Positions 1 to 8,486 of a DNA stretch of 56,875 bases are shown in pieces (within the stretch, counting starts at the first letter, position 1; each line of letters begins with the position of its first letter). The DNA lies in the NCBI RefSeq assembly GCF_025061645.1, contig NZ_JANYMP010000046.1, forward strand, positions 1 through 56,875, written 5' to 3'. Origin of the DNA: Umezawaea endophytica (lineage in GTDB: Bacteria > Actinomycetota > Actinomycetes > Mycobacteriales > Pseudonocardiaceae). The position numbers were made by a program, and so were the translations under genes. A model generated the notes under the pieces. That model had not been told where the DNA came from. It searched no databases and worked only from the letters and a program-made list of their open reading frames with translations.

Positions 1-1
1 G

Positions 2-589
2 GTCACGGCGGTCCGACCGGATGGAACCGAACTCCTCTTGGCGTGGGGCACCCAGGTCGACGCACAGCCGATCCGCGCCAACGCTGCTCACGAGGTGGAA
101 GACGAGTCCGGCGCGATCAGCGAACAACGCCTCGCCGGATACGTCGCCAAGTACGCCACCAAGGGCACCGGCAAGACCGAAGCCGCAGACCGCCCGATCA
201 AGTCCCAACTGGAGATCGACTACCTGCGGGTCGCCACTCACCACCGCGCGATGATCCAGACCGCATGGGACCTCGGGCACCTGCCGCAGTACGCCGAACT
301 CAACCTCGTCCGCTGGGCTCACATGCTCGGCTTCCGCGGCCACTTCCTCTCCAAGTCCAAGGCCTACTCGACCACCTTCCGCGCCATCCGTGGGGAACGT
401 CGCGCGTTCCGCGCACAGGAAACCCTCGACCGCCTCGGCTACACCGCCGACTCCGTCACCGTCGTCAACGACTGGCAATGGACCGGGTCCGGCTACGCCA
501 ACGACGCCGAACGCGAACTGGCCTCGGCCATCTCCGAACGAGTGCGCGAGCACCGTCGCCGCAAGTACGACGCCGAGGAGAACAAATGA
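2..589 (+). CDS. RepSA-like replication initiator, C-terminal part (5' truncated by window edge)
   Basis: The frame is open from base 2 with no start of its own (VTAVRPDGTE onward), so this is the C-terminal 195 residues of a longer protein. The segment GYVAKYATKGTGKTE and the following region with HHRAMIQTAW resemble the C-terminal part of RepSA-type initiators, which replicate pSAM2-like elements after excision. The catalytic N-terminal part is outside the window. Its stop codon overlaps the next start (ATGA), implying translational coupling to the excisionase. Family assignment rests on context and these motifs. Confidence 0.7.
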   Translation, partial: VTAVRPDGTELLLAWGTQVDAQPIRANAAHEVEDESGAISEQRLAGYVAKYATKGTGKTEAADRPIKSQLEIDYLRVATHHRAMIQTAWDLGHLPQYAELNLVRWAHMLGFRGHFLSKSKAYSTTFRAIRGERRAFRAQETLDRLGYTADSVTVVNDWQWTGSGYANDAERELASAISERVREHRRRKYDAEENK

Positions 590-777
590 CCAGCAGTGTG
601 ACTCCGTCTCTCATCACCGTCCAAGCTGCCGCAGACACGCTGTCGGTCAGCAAGTGGACCGTTTATCGACTGATTTGGGATAACGCCGTTCAGTCCGTCC
701 AGATCGGGCGTAGTCGCCGGATCGTCCAAGCATCCCTCGACGATTACGTGCGTGGGCTTATCGAAGAGGTGACATAA
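586..777 (+). CDS. xis: Excisionase-like helix-turn-helix protein (Xis)
   Basis: 63-residue protein with a MerR/excisionase-type HTH: LITVQAAADTLSVSKWTVYR followed by IGRSRRIVQASLDDYV, typical of the DNA-binding domain (excisionase family) used as directionality factor. It starts at an ATG overlapping the initiator stop (ATGA) and ends directly against the integrase ATG (TAAATG), so the three genes form a coupled operon. It probably bends att DNA to help the integrase excise the element. An alternative role as a small regulator cannot be excluded from sequence. Confidence 0.75.
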   Translation: MTSSVTPSLITVQAAADTLSVSKWTVYRLIWDNAVQSVQIGRSRRIVQASLDDYVRGLIEEVT

Positions 778-2076
778 ATGGCTGCGAAGACGGCAATCGG
801 GTCTCCGGAACCTGACGACTCAAGCAGTCGCCGAAAGGCTTCCGGCAAGAAGCGCCGGAATGGCGAGGGACACATTCGGCAGCGCAAGGACGGCCGGTAC
901 GAGGCGCAGATCTTCGTCACGACGACCGAAGGCACCCGCAAGCGGGTAAGCGTCTACGGCAAGGACTGGGACGAGTGCCACGACCAAGTCACCAAGCTCA
1001 AGGATCAGGAACGGCGTGGTCTGCCCGCGATCACGACGACGATGACCGTGGGCGAGTACATGCGGTACTGGCTGTACGAGATCGCCGAGCCCTCGATTCG
1101 CCGGACGACGTTCACCACGTACGAGGGTGCCGTTCGGCTGCACATCATTCCGGGGCTCGGCAAGCGGAAGCTCAAGGCGTTGCAGGCCGCGCACATTCGG
1201 ACGTGGCTCGGCGGGCTGCGCAAGGTCTGCCAGTGCTGTGCGCAGGGGAAGGATGCGGCACGAGCGGCAACGCGGAACGGTAAGGCTCAGTGCTGCGCGA
1301 AGGCCAAACCGGAATGCTGCAAGGCGTACCTGTCGTCCAGCTCGATCCGCCATCTCCTGCGAGTGATGCGGGCGGCTCTCCAGGACGCAGTGGACGAGGA
1401 TCTGTTGGCGCGCAACGTTGCCCGCTTGGTCCAGCTCACCGTCACCGATGGCCACAAGGTCCGGGCGTTCACCGCCGAAGAGGCACGGCGGCTGCTCACC
1501 GCGGCTCGTGAACATCGGCTCTACGCACTCTGGGCGGTCGCGTTGGCGGTGGGGCTCCGACGGGGCGAATCCCTCGGCCTTTCGTGGGATGACGTCGACC
1601 TGGTGAACCAGCGGCTCACCGTTCGGCAGGCTCTGCACCGCGTTGATCGGCAACTCAAGTTGGAGGACGTGAAGACGGAGGGCTCGAACGCAACGATCCC
1701 GCTGCCGACTCCGCTAGTGAGGGTGCTCCAGGCTCACCGGAAACGGCAGCTCGAAGAACGCTTCGAGGCTGGGAAGGCCTGGCGGGAATCTGGACTGGTC
1801 TTCACGACCAAGCTGGGTGGTCCTATCGAGCCGCGCAACGTCAACAGGATGTTCGGCGTGCTGTGCACAAAGGCGAAGGTGCGGCAGGTTCGGGTGCACG
1901 ACCTTCGGCACTCGTGCGCGACGCTGTTGTTCACGATGGGAGTGGAAGCGGCGACCGTTCAACGAATCCTGCGGCACAGCTCGATCACGGTCACGACCGG
2001 AACCTACGTCGAGGTGATCGAGCGTGTTCAGCGTGACGCACTGGACACCATGGGAACGTTCTTCGACGCTGACTGA
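778..2076 (+). CDS. int: Tyrosine recombinase (integrase)
   Basis: 432 residues. N-terminal basic AP2-like arm-binding region (EGHIRQRKDGRYEAQIF), central SAM-like core-binding domain, C-terminal catalytic domain. Visible catalytic residues are Arg261 (GLRRGE), His374 and Arg377 (HDLRHS), His400 (LRHSS) and nucleophile Tyr410 (TGTYVEV). The core-binding domain carries a cysteine-rich insertion (CQCC, QCC, ECC at about residues 148-181), seen in other AICE integrases and possibly metal-binding. It reads toward tRNA-Ala, the presumed attachment site, and directly follows Xis. Confidence 0.93.
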   Translation: MAAKTAIGSPEPDDSSSRRKASGKKRRNGEGHIRQRKDGRYEAQIFVTTTEGTRKRVSVYGKDWDECHDQVTKLKDQERRGLPAITTTMTVGEYMRYWLYEIAEPSIRRTTFTTYEGAVRLHIIPGLGKRKLKALQAAHIRTWLGGLRKVCQCCAQGKDAARAATRNGKAQCCAKAKPECCKAYLSSSSIRHLLRVMRAALQDAVDEDLLARNVARLVQLTVTDGHKVRAFTAEEARRLLTAAREHRLYALWAVALAVGLRRGESLGLSWDDVDLVNQRLTVRQALHRVDRQLKLEDVKTEGSNATIPLPTPLVRVLQAHRKRQLEERFEAGKAWRESGLVFTTKLGGPIEPRNVNRMFGVLCTKAKVRQVRVHDLRHSCATLLFTMGVEAATVQRILRHSSITVTTGTYVEVIERVQRDALDTMGTFFDAD

Positions 2077-2097
2077 GAGAGCGTCAGTTAGCCCACC

Positions 2098-2118
2098 GTT
2101 GCGGTACTGGTTGCGGTA
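2098..2118 (+). repeat. Direct repeat GTTGCGGTA x2, possible integrase arm site
   Basis: GTTGCGGTA occurs at 2098-2106 and 2110-2118, 12 bp apart, between the integrase stop and the tRNA 3' end. Paired short direct repeats next to att cores are commonly bound by the N-terminal domain of tyrosine integrases. In addition GTACTGGT occurs at 2104-2111 and again at 2154-2161, on each side of the terminator hairpin. Function is inferred from position only. Confidence 0.4.
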
Positions 2119-2120
2119 AA

Positions 2121-2152
2121 AAGGCCGCTTACCGTGATCGGTAAGCGGCCTT
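2121..2152. terminator. Bidirectional terminator hairpin between int and tRNA-Ala
   Basis: Perfect 14-bp stem (AAGGCCGCTTACCG) with a TGAT loop. It is preceded by an A-run at 2118-2122, so the minus transcript gets a U-tail. It could end both the integrase message and the tRNA-Ala transcript. Confidence 0.75.
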
Positions 2153-2157
2153 AGTAC

Positions 2158-2233
2158 TGGTGGAGCTGAGGGGACTCGAACCCCTGACCCTCACACTGCC
2201 AGTGTGATGCGCTACCAGCTGCGCCACAGCCCC
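2158..2233 (-). tRNA. tRNA-Ala (anticodon GGC)
   Basis: The minus strand reads GGGGCTG...CAGCTCC-A-CCA: a 7-bp acceptor stem with one G-U pair, the D-loop AGCTGGTAGC, the anticodon loop CTGGCAG (GGC) and the T-loop GGTTCGAGTCC. The terminal CCA is encoded (2158-2160). Total 76 nt. Its 3' end faces the integrase gene, so it is the probable attachment site of the element at 1-2161. The gene is complete after integration. Confidence 0.96.
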
Positions 2234-2396
2234 GTGCTTCCACGTTTCCCGGCGGTTGGCCCGTCGTTCTCGTGTGCTCATACCGTACAACATCGTCCCC
2301 ATCGAATAAAAATCGGGGGTCCCCCCACCGCGTTCGCCCTGATAGACGACCCGGCGACCGGCCCGTCTACGCAGGGCCGGTCGCTGGTGGTCGATC

Positions 2397-3197
2397 TCAG
2401 CCCTTGAGGAGGTCGGAGATCCAGTTCTCGTTGTCGATGCTGATGAGCTTGTCGCCCACGGCGACCGACGGGGTGCCTTGGAAGCCCTTGCTGCCGTCTC
2501 TGCGTTCGGCCTGGAGGTGGGGGGTGTTGTCGGCCTTGTCGAGGTCGGCTTCGAGGGCCTGGTGGTAGGTGCCGGATTCCACACAGGACTTGAAGGTGTC
2601 GCCGGTGATGCCGAGGTCGGTGCCGAGCTGCACCAGTTGGGCCTTGGTGTAGCCGGGGCCGTTCTCCTCCGGTTGGCTGGCGTAGAGGGAGTCGTGGTAC
2701 TCGGGGAACTTGCCCGCGTCGGCCGCGCAGACGGCGGCGTTGGCGCTGTCGCGGGAGTAGCCCTCGGGGTCCGAGAGGCGGACCAGGAGGGGTAGTACGT
2801 GGTAGCGGACCTTGAGGTCGCCTGCTTCCACGTGTTGCCTCAACTGGTCTCCGTACTTGTCCTCGAAGGTGCCGCAGACGGGGCAGAGGAAGTCCTCGTA
2901 CACGTCGACGGTGACCTTCGCGGTGTCCTTGCCCACCAGCACGGTGGCGTCCGGCTGCCGCTGCACGGGGACGGACAGGGGTTTCAGGTTCGCCGCCGGG
3001 GTGAGGGCTTGGGGTTCGGACGGTTTGCTCAGCAGCACGGCGCCGATGACGCCCGCGGCGAGGACCGCCACGACGGCCACGCCGATGAGGATCTTGTTGC
3101 GGTCGGACGAGCTCGCTGAACCGCGGGCCGCGGTCACCGACTTCGCCGCCATCTGCTGCTGCTTCTTCTTGCGAGCGTTCCGCTCCGCGCCACCCAC
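2397..3197 (-). CDS. Membrane-anchored DsbA-like thioredoxin-fold protein
   Basis: 266 residues. A basic cytoplasmic N-terminus (NARKKKQQQ) precedes one transmembrane helix (about residues 34-57, KILIGVAVVAVLAAGVIGAV), then an extracytoplasmic DsbA-type thioredoxin domain. The redox motif is CPVC in DFLCPVCGTFED, followed by an alpha-helical insertion and the cis-Pro region (QGTPSVAVGD). It probably acts in oxidative folding of exported proteins (DsbA/DsbG-like family, PF13462). Start GTG at 3197 is weakly supported by AAGGA upstream; an internal ATG at residue 16 is possible. It is transcribed alone, opposite to the integrase. Confidence 0.88.
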   Translation of the reverse strand: MGGAERNARKKKQQQMAAKSVTAARGSASSSDRNKILIGVAVVAVLAAGVIGAVLLSKPSEPQALTPAANLKPLSVPVQRQPDATVLVGKDTAKVTVDVYEDFLCPVCGTFEDKYGDQLRQHVEAGDLKVRYHVLPLLVRLSDPEGYSRDSANAAVCAADAGKFPEYHDSLYASQPEENGPGYTKAQLVQLGTDLGITGDTFKSCVESGTYHQALEADLDKADNTPHLQAERRDGSKGFQGTPSVAVGDKLISIDNENWISDLLKG

Positions 3198-3269
3198 GTC
3201 GTTCGCGTCCTTCCCGGTCCGCCTGTTCGACCGAAGGCTAGCCGCGAAGACTGAGCAGAACCTGAGCGC

Positions 3270-4574
3270 TCACGCGTCCGGCTGGCTCGGGCGGCCTCCG
3301 ACGCGTTCGCCGGTGGGCAGTTCGGGGCCTTCGCCGACCACGCCGCACTCGCCCGCCACGGCCACGCCGACATGCGGGTCGTCCGCCTTGGGGAGGGTTT
3401 CCTCGGCCACGAGCCAGAAGGCGAGGCCGATGAGCATGATGACGCCGGTCACGGTGAAAGCGGCCTGGTAGGAGAAGCGGTCGACGAGCACGCCCGCGAG
3501 CAGCGGGCCGACGATGGCGCCGAAGTCGGTGACCATCTGGAACGCGGCCAGCACCGGGCCGCCCTTGGCGTTCGAGCCGATGACGTCGGCGACGACGGCG
3601 TTCTGCGGCGGGTTGAGCAGGCCCGCGCCGATGCCCGCCACCAGCGAGGCGACCATGAACAGGGTCACGGTGCCGCTGAAGCCCATGCCGAACGTGCCGA
3701 CGGCGGAGACGGCGAGGCCCGCGATGGCCATGGGCTTGCGGCCGATGCTGTCGGAGAGCCTGCCGGACAGCATGAGGACGGCGGCGTTGCCCGCGGCGAA
3801 CACGGAGAGGGAGACGCCCGCCACGGCGGGGCTGCCGTGCAGCGCTTCCACGACGAACAGCGGCACCAGGGAGATGCGCAGGCCGAACACGGCCCAGCCG
3901 TTGGCGAAGCCGGACGCGAGCGAGGCGCGGTACGAGGCGTAGGCGAAGGCTTCGCGGACGGCCATCGTCGGCTGCGACCTGTTCTGGTCGATCGCGGCGA
4001 GCGTGGAGCGGCGCAGGAACAGCCAGACGAACAGGGCGGCGATGAACAGTGCGACGGCGTAGGCGACGAACGGGGTCTGGATGCTGAAGCCGACCAGGCC
4101 CGCGCCGACGATCGGGCCCGCGATGTTGCCGAGCAGGAAGCCGGTGGCCCACAGGCCGGACGCGCGGCCGCGCAGCGGGGCCGGGGTCAGCCGGATGAGC
4201 AGGCCGACGGCGGCGACGGTGAACATCGTGGAGCCGACGCCCGCGATCGAGCGGAACACGATGAGCTGCCAGAAGTGGGTGGCGAAGCCGCACGCGCCGG
4301 TGGCCAGTGCGACGATGACGATGCCCCAGATGTAGGTCTGCGTCTCGCCGAAGCGGGACACCAGGCGCCCGCCGACCGGCGCGAACAGCAGCCTGACCAG
4401 GGCGAACGCGCTGACCACCGCGGAGACGGCCGTGGTGCCGACGTCGAAGCTCGCCGCGTACATGGGCAGCACCGGGGCGACGATCCCGAAGCCGATGGCG
4501 ATGATGAAGCTCGCCACAACGAGCACCCACACCTCGTTGGGAAGTCGGGGTCTGACAACGGCGATCCCCTGCAC
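3270..4574 (-). CDS. MFS transporter
   Basis: 434 residues with about 12 hydrophobic segments, beginning NEVWVLVVASFIIAIGFGIV. The loop 2-3 signature GRLVSRFGE and its second-half equivalent GRLSDSIGRKP mark the major facilitator superfamily, probably a proton-driven drug or metabolite exporter. I chose GTG 4574 because GGGAGG lies six bases upstream; longer in-frame readings to 4718 would add a hydrophilic stretch overlapping the GNAT gene. A palindromic operator candidate lies just upstream (4594-4608). Substrate cannot be told from sequence. Confidence 0.9.
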   Translation of the reverse strand: MQGIAVVRPRLPNEVWVLVVASFIIAIGFGIVAPVLPMYAASFDVGTTAVSAVVSAFALVRLLFAPVGGRLVSRFGETQTYIWGIVIVALATGACGFATHFWQLIVFRSIAGVGSTMFTVAAVGLLIRLTPAPLRGRASGLWATGFLLGNIAGPIVGAGLVGFSIQTPFVAYAVALFIAALFVWLFLRRSTLAAIDQNRSQPTMAVREAFAYASYRASLASGFANGWAVFGLRISLVPLFVVEALHGSPAVAGVSLSVFAAGNAAVLMLSGRLSDSIGRKPMAIAGLAVSAVGTFGMGFSGTVTLFMVASLVAGIGAGLLNPPQNAVVADVIGSNAKGGPVLAAFQMVTDFGAIVGPLLAGVLVDRFSYQAAFTVTGVIMLIGLAFWLVAEETLPKADDPHVGVAVAGECGVVGEGPELPTGERVGGRPSQPDA

Positions 4575-4593
4575 GCACGGCCTCCCAGCATCG

Positions 4594-4608
4594 TTTAGCT
4601 GTGCTAAA
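4594..4608. promoter_or_regulatory. Operator-like palindrome upstream of the MFS gene
   Basis: TTTAGC-TGT-GCTAAA, a perfect 6-bp inverted repeat with a 3-nt spacer, sits 20 bp upstream of the GTG start. On the minus strand an AT-rich TATATC precedes it and could be the -10 box. The cognate regulator is not identifiable in the window. Confidence 0.45.
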
Positions 4609-4632
4609 GATATAGCCCCGCGCCCTGGAATC

Positions 4633-5454
4633 TCAATCCAGGAGCTCGTCCACCCTGCGTGCGTACGCCGTAACCGGGTATCCGCCGGAAAATCCACAGG
4701 CTTCGGCGAACCGCTCACCGGCTCCGCCCTCGTCGACGTGAGCCGCCACGAGCAGCGCGCCGACCGACCTCAACGCGGCGGCGGTGCTCGCCACCAGGTC
4801 CCCTCCGAGCCCCCGACGACGCCGGGCGGGCAGCACCACGACCTGCTCCACGAGCCCCACGCCGCGTTCGGTGAACCCGCTCGCGAACCCGACGAGCCGC
4901 TCGCCGTCGTCGACCACGAGCTGCACGCAGCGCGGGTCGTCCCACCGCTGCCCGAGGTGCCGCACGAGCCGCCGCTGGCCGCTCATCCGCAACCCCAGCT
5001 CGTCCGCCACGAGCCCGCCGATGTGCTCCAGGTCGGTGTCCCGCGCCGGTCGCACGCGGGGTGAGGCGTCGGTCCGGCCGCAGTGCACGACGGCCATCGA
5101 CTCCTCGACGGCGTACCAGCCCGCGTCGTCCGCGATGCCCTCGATCTCGGCCACGGTCGTCGGCGACGCGTACACCACGGCCTCGGCGCGGCCGATGTCC
5201 GCGAACGTCTGCTCCAGCCGCATCAGCGTGCCCGCGACCTCGGCCGACGACCCGTCGAGCGCGCACGCGAAGTTGCCGGACGGGAACGGGTTGTCGCGGT
5301 TGACCACGACGGTCGCGCAGCCGACCTTCCCGACCTTGCCGTACCGGACCGCGCCGGACGCGACCCTGGCCGTCTCCACGAGCGCGGCCAGTTCACGGGC
5401 GCGGTAGGGGTCGAGCAGGTCCGGGTCGTCGGGGTCGTGCAGCGGGTCAACCAC
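4633..5454 (-). CDS. GNAT family N-acetyltransferase
   Basis: About 273 residues. The C-terminal half carries the GNAT fold: RPARDTDLEHIGGLV at the start of the domain, then VEQVVVLPARRRRGLGGDLV, matching motif A with its Q/R-x-x-G-x-G/A acetyl-CoA pyrophosphate loop (RRRGLG), and the final FAEACGFSGGYPVTAYARR. The N-terminal half resembles the degenerate repeat of double-GNAT proteins. Start GTG 5454 is chosen; GTG 5475 with GGAAGGG close upstream is an alternative. It is divergent from hrpB, with about 70 bp between starts. Substrate unknown. Confidence 0.83.
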   Translation of the reverse strand: MVDPLHDPDDPDLLDPYRARELAALVETARVASGAVRYGKVGKVGCATVVVNRDNPFPSGNFACALDGSSAEVAGTLMRLEQTFADIGRAEAVVYASPTTVAEIEGIADDAGWYAVEESMAVVHCGRTDASPRVRPARDTDLEHIGGLVADELGLRMSGQRRLVRHLGQRWDDPRCVQLVVDDGERLVGFASGFTERGVGLVEQVVVLPARRRRGLGGDLVASTAAALRSVGALLVAAHVDEGGAGERFAEACGFSGGYPVTAYARRVDELLD

Positions 5455-5526
5455 CCGCTCAGCCTGACACGTCACGGCCCTTCCCCCGCACCGACGTCCG
5501 GCCGCGGGTTGGCACACTGGCTCACC

Positions 5527-7914
5527 GTGGAGCTGCCGAACCTGCCAGTCCGGGCCGTGCTCGGCGACGTCGTCGGCGCGCTCGCCGAGCACGGGTGCGC
5601 GGTGCTGGTCGCGCCGCCGGGCACCGGCAAGACCACGCTGGTGCCGTTGGCGCTGGCCGAGGCGCACACCGGGCGGGTGGTCGTGGCCGAGCCGCGGCGG
5701 ATCGCGGCCCGTGCCGCCGCCGCGCGGATGGCGTCGCTGCTGGGCGAGCCGGTGGGGCGAACGGTCGGCTACTCGGTGCGCGGCGACCGCAAGGTGTCGG
5801 CCGCGACCCGGATCGAGGTCGTGACCTCGGGGTTGCTGGTGCGCAGGCTCCAGTCCGACCCGGAACTGGCGGGCGTGGGCACGGTCCTGCTGGACGAGTG
5901 CCACGAGCGGCACCTGGACGCGGACCTGCTGCTGGCGCTGCTGCTCGACGCCCGTGCCGGGCTGCGGCCGGACCTGCGGCTGCTGGCGACGTCGGCGACC
6001 GTCGCGGCGGACCGGCTGGCCGAACTGCTGGGCGACGCGCCCGTGCTGCGCGCCGAGGCCCGGACCTACCCCACCACGACGGACTACGTGACGCCCGCGC
6101 GCAAGGAGCGGATCGAGGCGTGCGTGGCCCGCGCGACCCGACGGGCACTGTCCGAAGTAGACGGTGACGTGCTGGTGTTCCTCCCCGGTGCGGCCGAGAT
6201 CCGTCGCACGGCCGCGCTCCTGTCGCTGCCGGACGTGGACGTGCTCACCCTGCACGGGCGGCTGTCGGCGGGTACGCAGGACGCCGCGTTGAAGCCGGGG
6301 GCCCGCCGCCGGATCGTGCTGTCGACCGCCATCGCCGAGTCGAGCCTGACCGTGCCGGGGGTGCGGGCCGTGGTCGACTCCGGCCTGTCACGGGTGCCGC
6401 GCGTCGACCACCGGCGCGGCCTGTCCGGCCTGGCGACGGTGCGCGTGTCGATGGCCGTGGCCGACCAGCGCGCCGGTCGCGCGGGCCGTGAAGCGCCGGG
6501 GCACGTGTACCGGTGCTGGCCGGAGCACGAGCACAGCACGCTCCCCCGCTACCCCGAACCCGAGATCAAGACCGCCGACCTGACCAGGCTCGCGCTGGAA
6601 CTGGCCTGCTGGGGCACTCCCGACGGCACGGCGCTGAACTGGTGGGACGCCCCGCCCGCGGGCGCGCTGGAGGTCGGCCGCACGGTGCTGCGGGCGTTGG
6701 GCGCGCTCGACGCCGACGGGCACGCGACCGACCGGGGCAGGCGGATGTCCGGCCTCGGCCTGCACCCCCGGTTGGCGCGCGCCCTGCTGGACGGCGCGGC
6801 CGAGGTGGGTGCGCGAGCCGCGGCGGAGGTGGTGGCGCTGCTGGACGACGACGCCCTCACCGACAGCGCGGAGCTGTCGACCGCGTTGCGGGACCTGCGT
6901 TCCGGGCACAACGACCGGTCCAAGCGCTGGTCCCGAGAAGCTCGCCGACTCGCCGAACTGGTCAGCGGCAAGGGGCACGACGACCCGGCTCTCGTCGTCG
7001 CGCTGGCGCACCCGGAACGGTTGGCGCGCAGGCGATCCGGCGGAGGCGGCGTGTACCTGATGGCCGGTGGCACGGCCGCCGAACTGCCGCACGGCAACGG
7101 GCTCGGGGACGCCGAGTGGCTGGCCGTCGCCGTGGCCGACCGCGAGCCGGGCCGCAGCCACGGCCGCATCCGGCTGGCCGCGCGGGTCGACGAAACGCTT
7201 GCCGTGCAAGCCGCTCCGGCACTGGTGTCCACTGTGGACGAGGTGCGCTGGGAGCAGGACGTGGTGGCGAACCGGGTCCGCAGGCTCGGCGCGATCGTGT
7301 TGTCCAGCAAGCCGTTGCGCGATCCGGACCCGGCCGCCGTGCGGGCGGCGCTGGTCGCCGGGCTGCGGTCCGAGGGGCTGGGCCTGCTGCGCTGGCACGC
7401 CGACGCCACGAGGTTGCGGGAACGGCTGGAGTTCCTGCACCGGGTGCTCGGCGACCCGTGGCCCGAGATGACCGACGAGGCGCTGCTCGCGGGCGTCGAC
7501 GGCTGGCTCGGCAACGCCCGCAGGCGCGCGGACCTGACGAAGGTCGACGCGGAGAAGGTGGTCCGCCAACTCCTCCCGTGGCCCGCGGCCAGTCGGCTCG
7601 ACGAACTGGCGCCCGACCGCCTCGAAGTGCCGTCGGGGTCGCGGATCCGGGTCGACTACACCGGCGACAACCCGGCGCTGCCGGTGAAGGTGCAGGAGGT
7701 GTTCGGCTGGGTCGACACGCCCCGCATCGCGGACGGCCGGGTACCCGTGGTGTTGCACCTGCTGACGCCCGCGGGCCGCGCGACGGCCGTGACCGGCGAC
7801 CTGGCCTCGTTCTGGCGAACGGGGTACGCGCAGGTCAGGTCCGAGTTGCGCGGCCGGTACCCGAAGCACCGGTGGCCGGAGGACCCGATGACCGCCCCGC
7901 CCGCCCGTCGGTGA
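5527..7914 (+). CDS. hrpB: ATP-dependent helicase HrpB
   Basis: 795 residues, the usual HrpB length. Superfamily 2 DExH helicase: Walker A PPGTGKTT (residues 30-37), motif II DECH (residues 123-126, in LLDECHERHLD), motif III LLATSAT, and motif VI QRAGRAGREAPG. A helicase-associated domain follows, then the HrpB-specific C-terminal region. Acts on RNA or nucleic-acid structures; its precise role in actinobacteria is not established. The GTG start follows a short spacer after the divergent GNAT gene and is the first start before conserved residues (LPVRAVLGDVVGAL). Confidence 0.92.
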   Translation: MELPNLPVRAVLGDVVGALAEHGCAVLVAPPGTGKTTLVPLALAEAHTGRVVVAEPRRIAARAAAARMASLLGEPVGRTVGYSVRGDRKVSAATRIEVVTSGLLVRRLQSDPELAGVGTVLLDECHERHLDADLLLALLLDARAGLRPDLRLLATSATVAADRLAELLGDAPVLRAEARTYPTTTDYVTPARKERIEACVARATRRALSEVDGDVLVFLPGAAEIRRTAALLSLPDVDVLTLHGRLSAGTQDAALKPGARRRIVLSTAIAESSLTVPGVRAVVDSGLSRVPRVDHRRGLSGLATVRVSMAVADQRAGRAGREAPGHVYRCWPEHEHSTLPRYPEPEIKTADLTRLALELACWGTPDGTALNWWDAPPAGALEVGRTVLRALGALDADGHATDRGRRMSGLGLHPRLARALLDGAAEVGARAAAEVVALLDDDALTDSAELSTALRDLRSGHNDRSKRWSREARRLAELVSGKGHDDPALVVALAHPERLARRRSGGGGVYLMAGGTAAELPHGNGLGDAEWLAVAVADREPGRSHGRIRLAARVDETLAVQAAPALVSTVDEVRWEQDVVANRVRRLGAIVLSSKPLRDPDPAAVRAALVAGLRSEGLGLLRWHADATRLRERLEFLHRVLGDPWPEMTDEALLAGVDGWLGNARRRADLTKVDAEKVVRQLLPWPAASRLDELAPDRLEVPSGSRIRVDYTGDNPALPVKVQEVFGWVDTPRIADGRVPVVLHLLTPAGRATAVTGDLASFWRTGYAQVRSELRGRYPKHRWPEDPMTAPPARR

Positions 7915-7949
7915 CAGCCGTTGTCCGCGATGGGTCCTACGGTCGGGAC

Positions 7950-8486
7950 ATGGACCTGAACTGGACGAACGAACTGGTCGAGCAACTCGACTTCCACTGG
8001 CACAAGCACCTGGTGCCGCGGTTGGAGGGGCTCACCGACGAGGAGTACCTCTGGGAGCCGGTCGACGGGTGCTGGAACGTGCGCCCGGACGGTGGGGGCG
8101 GGTTCACGCTCGACTGGGCGACCCCGCCGCCCGTGCCGCCGCCGTTCACCACGATCGCCTGGCGGATCTCGCACATCGCGTCGGTCGTGCTGGACGCGCG
8201 AGCCGCCAACCACTTCGGCGACGGGTTCGACCTGGACGCCGTGCGCTGGCCGGGTACCGCGCAGGCCGGTCTGGACTACCTCCAGGAGTCGTACGCCGCC
8301 TGGCACAAGGGGGTTTCGGCGCTGGACGACGAAGGACTCGCGCGGCCGTGCGGTCCCGCGGAGGGCCCGTACCACGCCCACCCGTTCGCCACGCTCGTGC
8401 TGCACGTCAACCGCGAGGTCATCCACCACGGCGCCGAGGTCGCGACCCTGCGGGACCTCTACCGCGACCGGAGCAGCGGCAGGTAG
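7950..8486 (+). CDS. DinB superfamily protein
   Basis: 178 residues. DinB-like four-helix bundle: LDFHWHKHLVPRLEGLTDEEYLWEPVDGCWNVR at the N-terminus is typical of the DinB_2 family, and ISHIASVVLDARA and LHVNREVIHHGAEV give the conserved histidines that bind a metal. Such proteins often act as thiol-dependent transferases or detoxification enzymes; the substrate is unknown here. It follows hrpB by 35 bp and overlaps the convergent TetR gene by 28 bp. Confidence 0.85.
   Translation: MDLNWTNELVEQLDFHWHKHLVPRLEGLTDEEYLWEPVDGCWNVRPDGGGGFTLDWATPPPVPPPFTTIAWRISHIASVVLDARAANHFGDGFDLDAVRWPGTAQAGLDYLQESYAAWHKGVSALDDEGLARPCGPAEGPYHAHPFATLVLHVNREVIHHGAEVATLRDLYRDRSSGR

Larger units (their letters stand above)
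1..2161. mobile_element. Right end of an integrated AICE-type element (pSAM2-like) at tRNA-Ala
   Basis: A replication-initiator fragment, an excisionase-like HTH protein and a tyrosine integrase run in tight succession toward the 3' end of tRNA-Ala(GGC). This rep-xis-int-att order is the hallmark of actinomycete integrative and conjugative elements. The integrase ends 85 bp from the tRNA 3' end, where such recombinases usually cross over. The left end and the other att copy lie outside the window, so element size and mobility are unknown. Att core limits are inferred, not seen. Confidence 0.8.

Noticed and set aside
4633-6255. 540-residue minus-strand reading upstream of the GNAT start
   Set aside because: The part beyond 5475 is antisense to hrpB and Arg/His/Gln-rich; only the C-terminal 273 residues look like protein.
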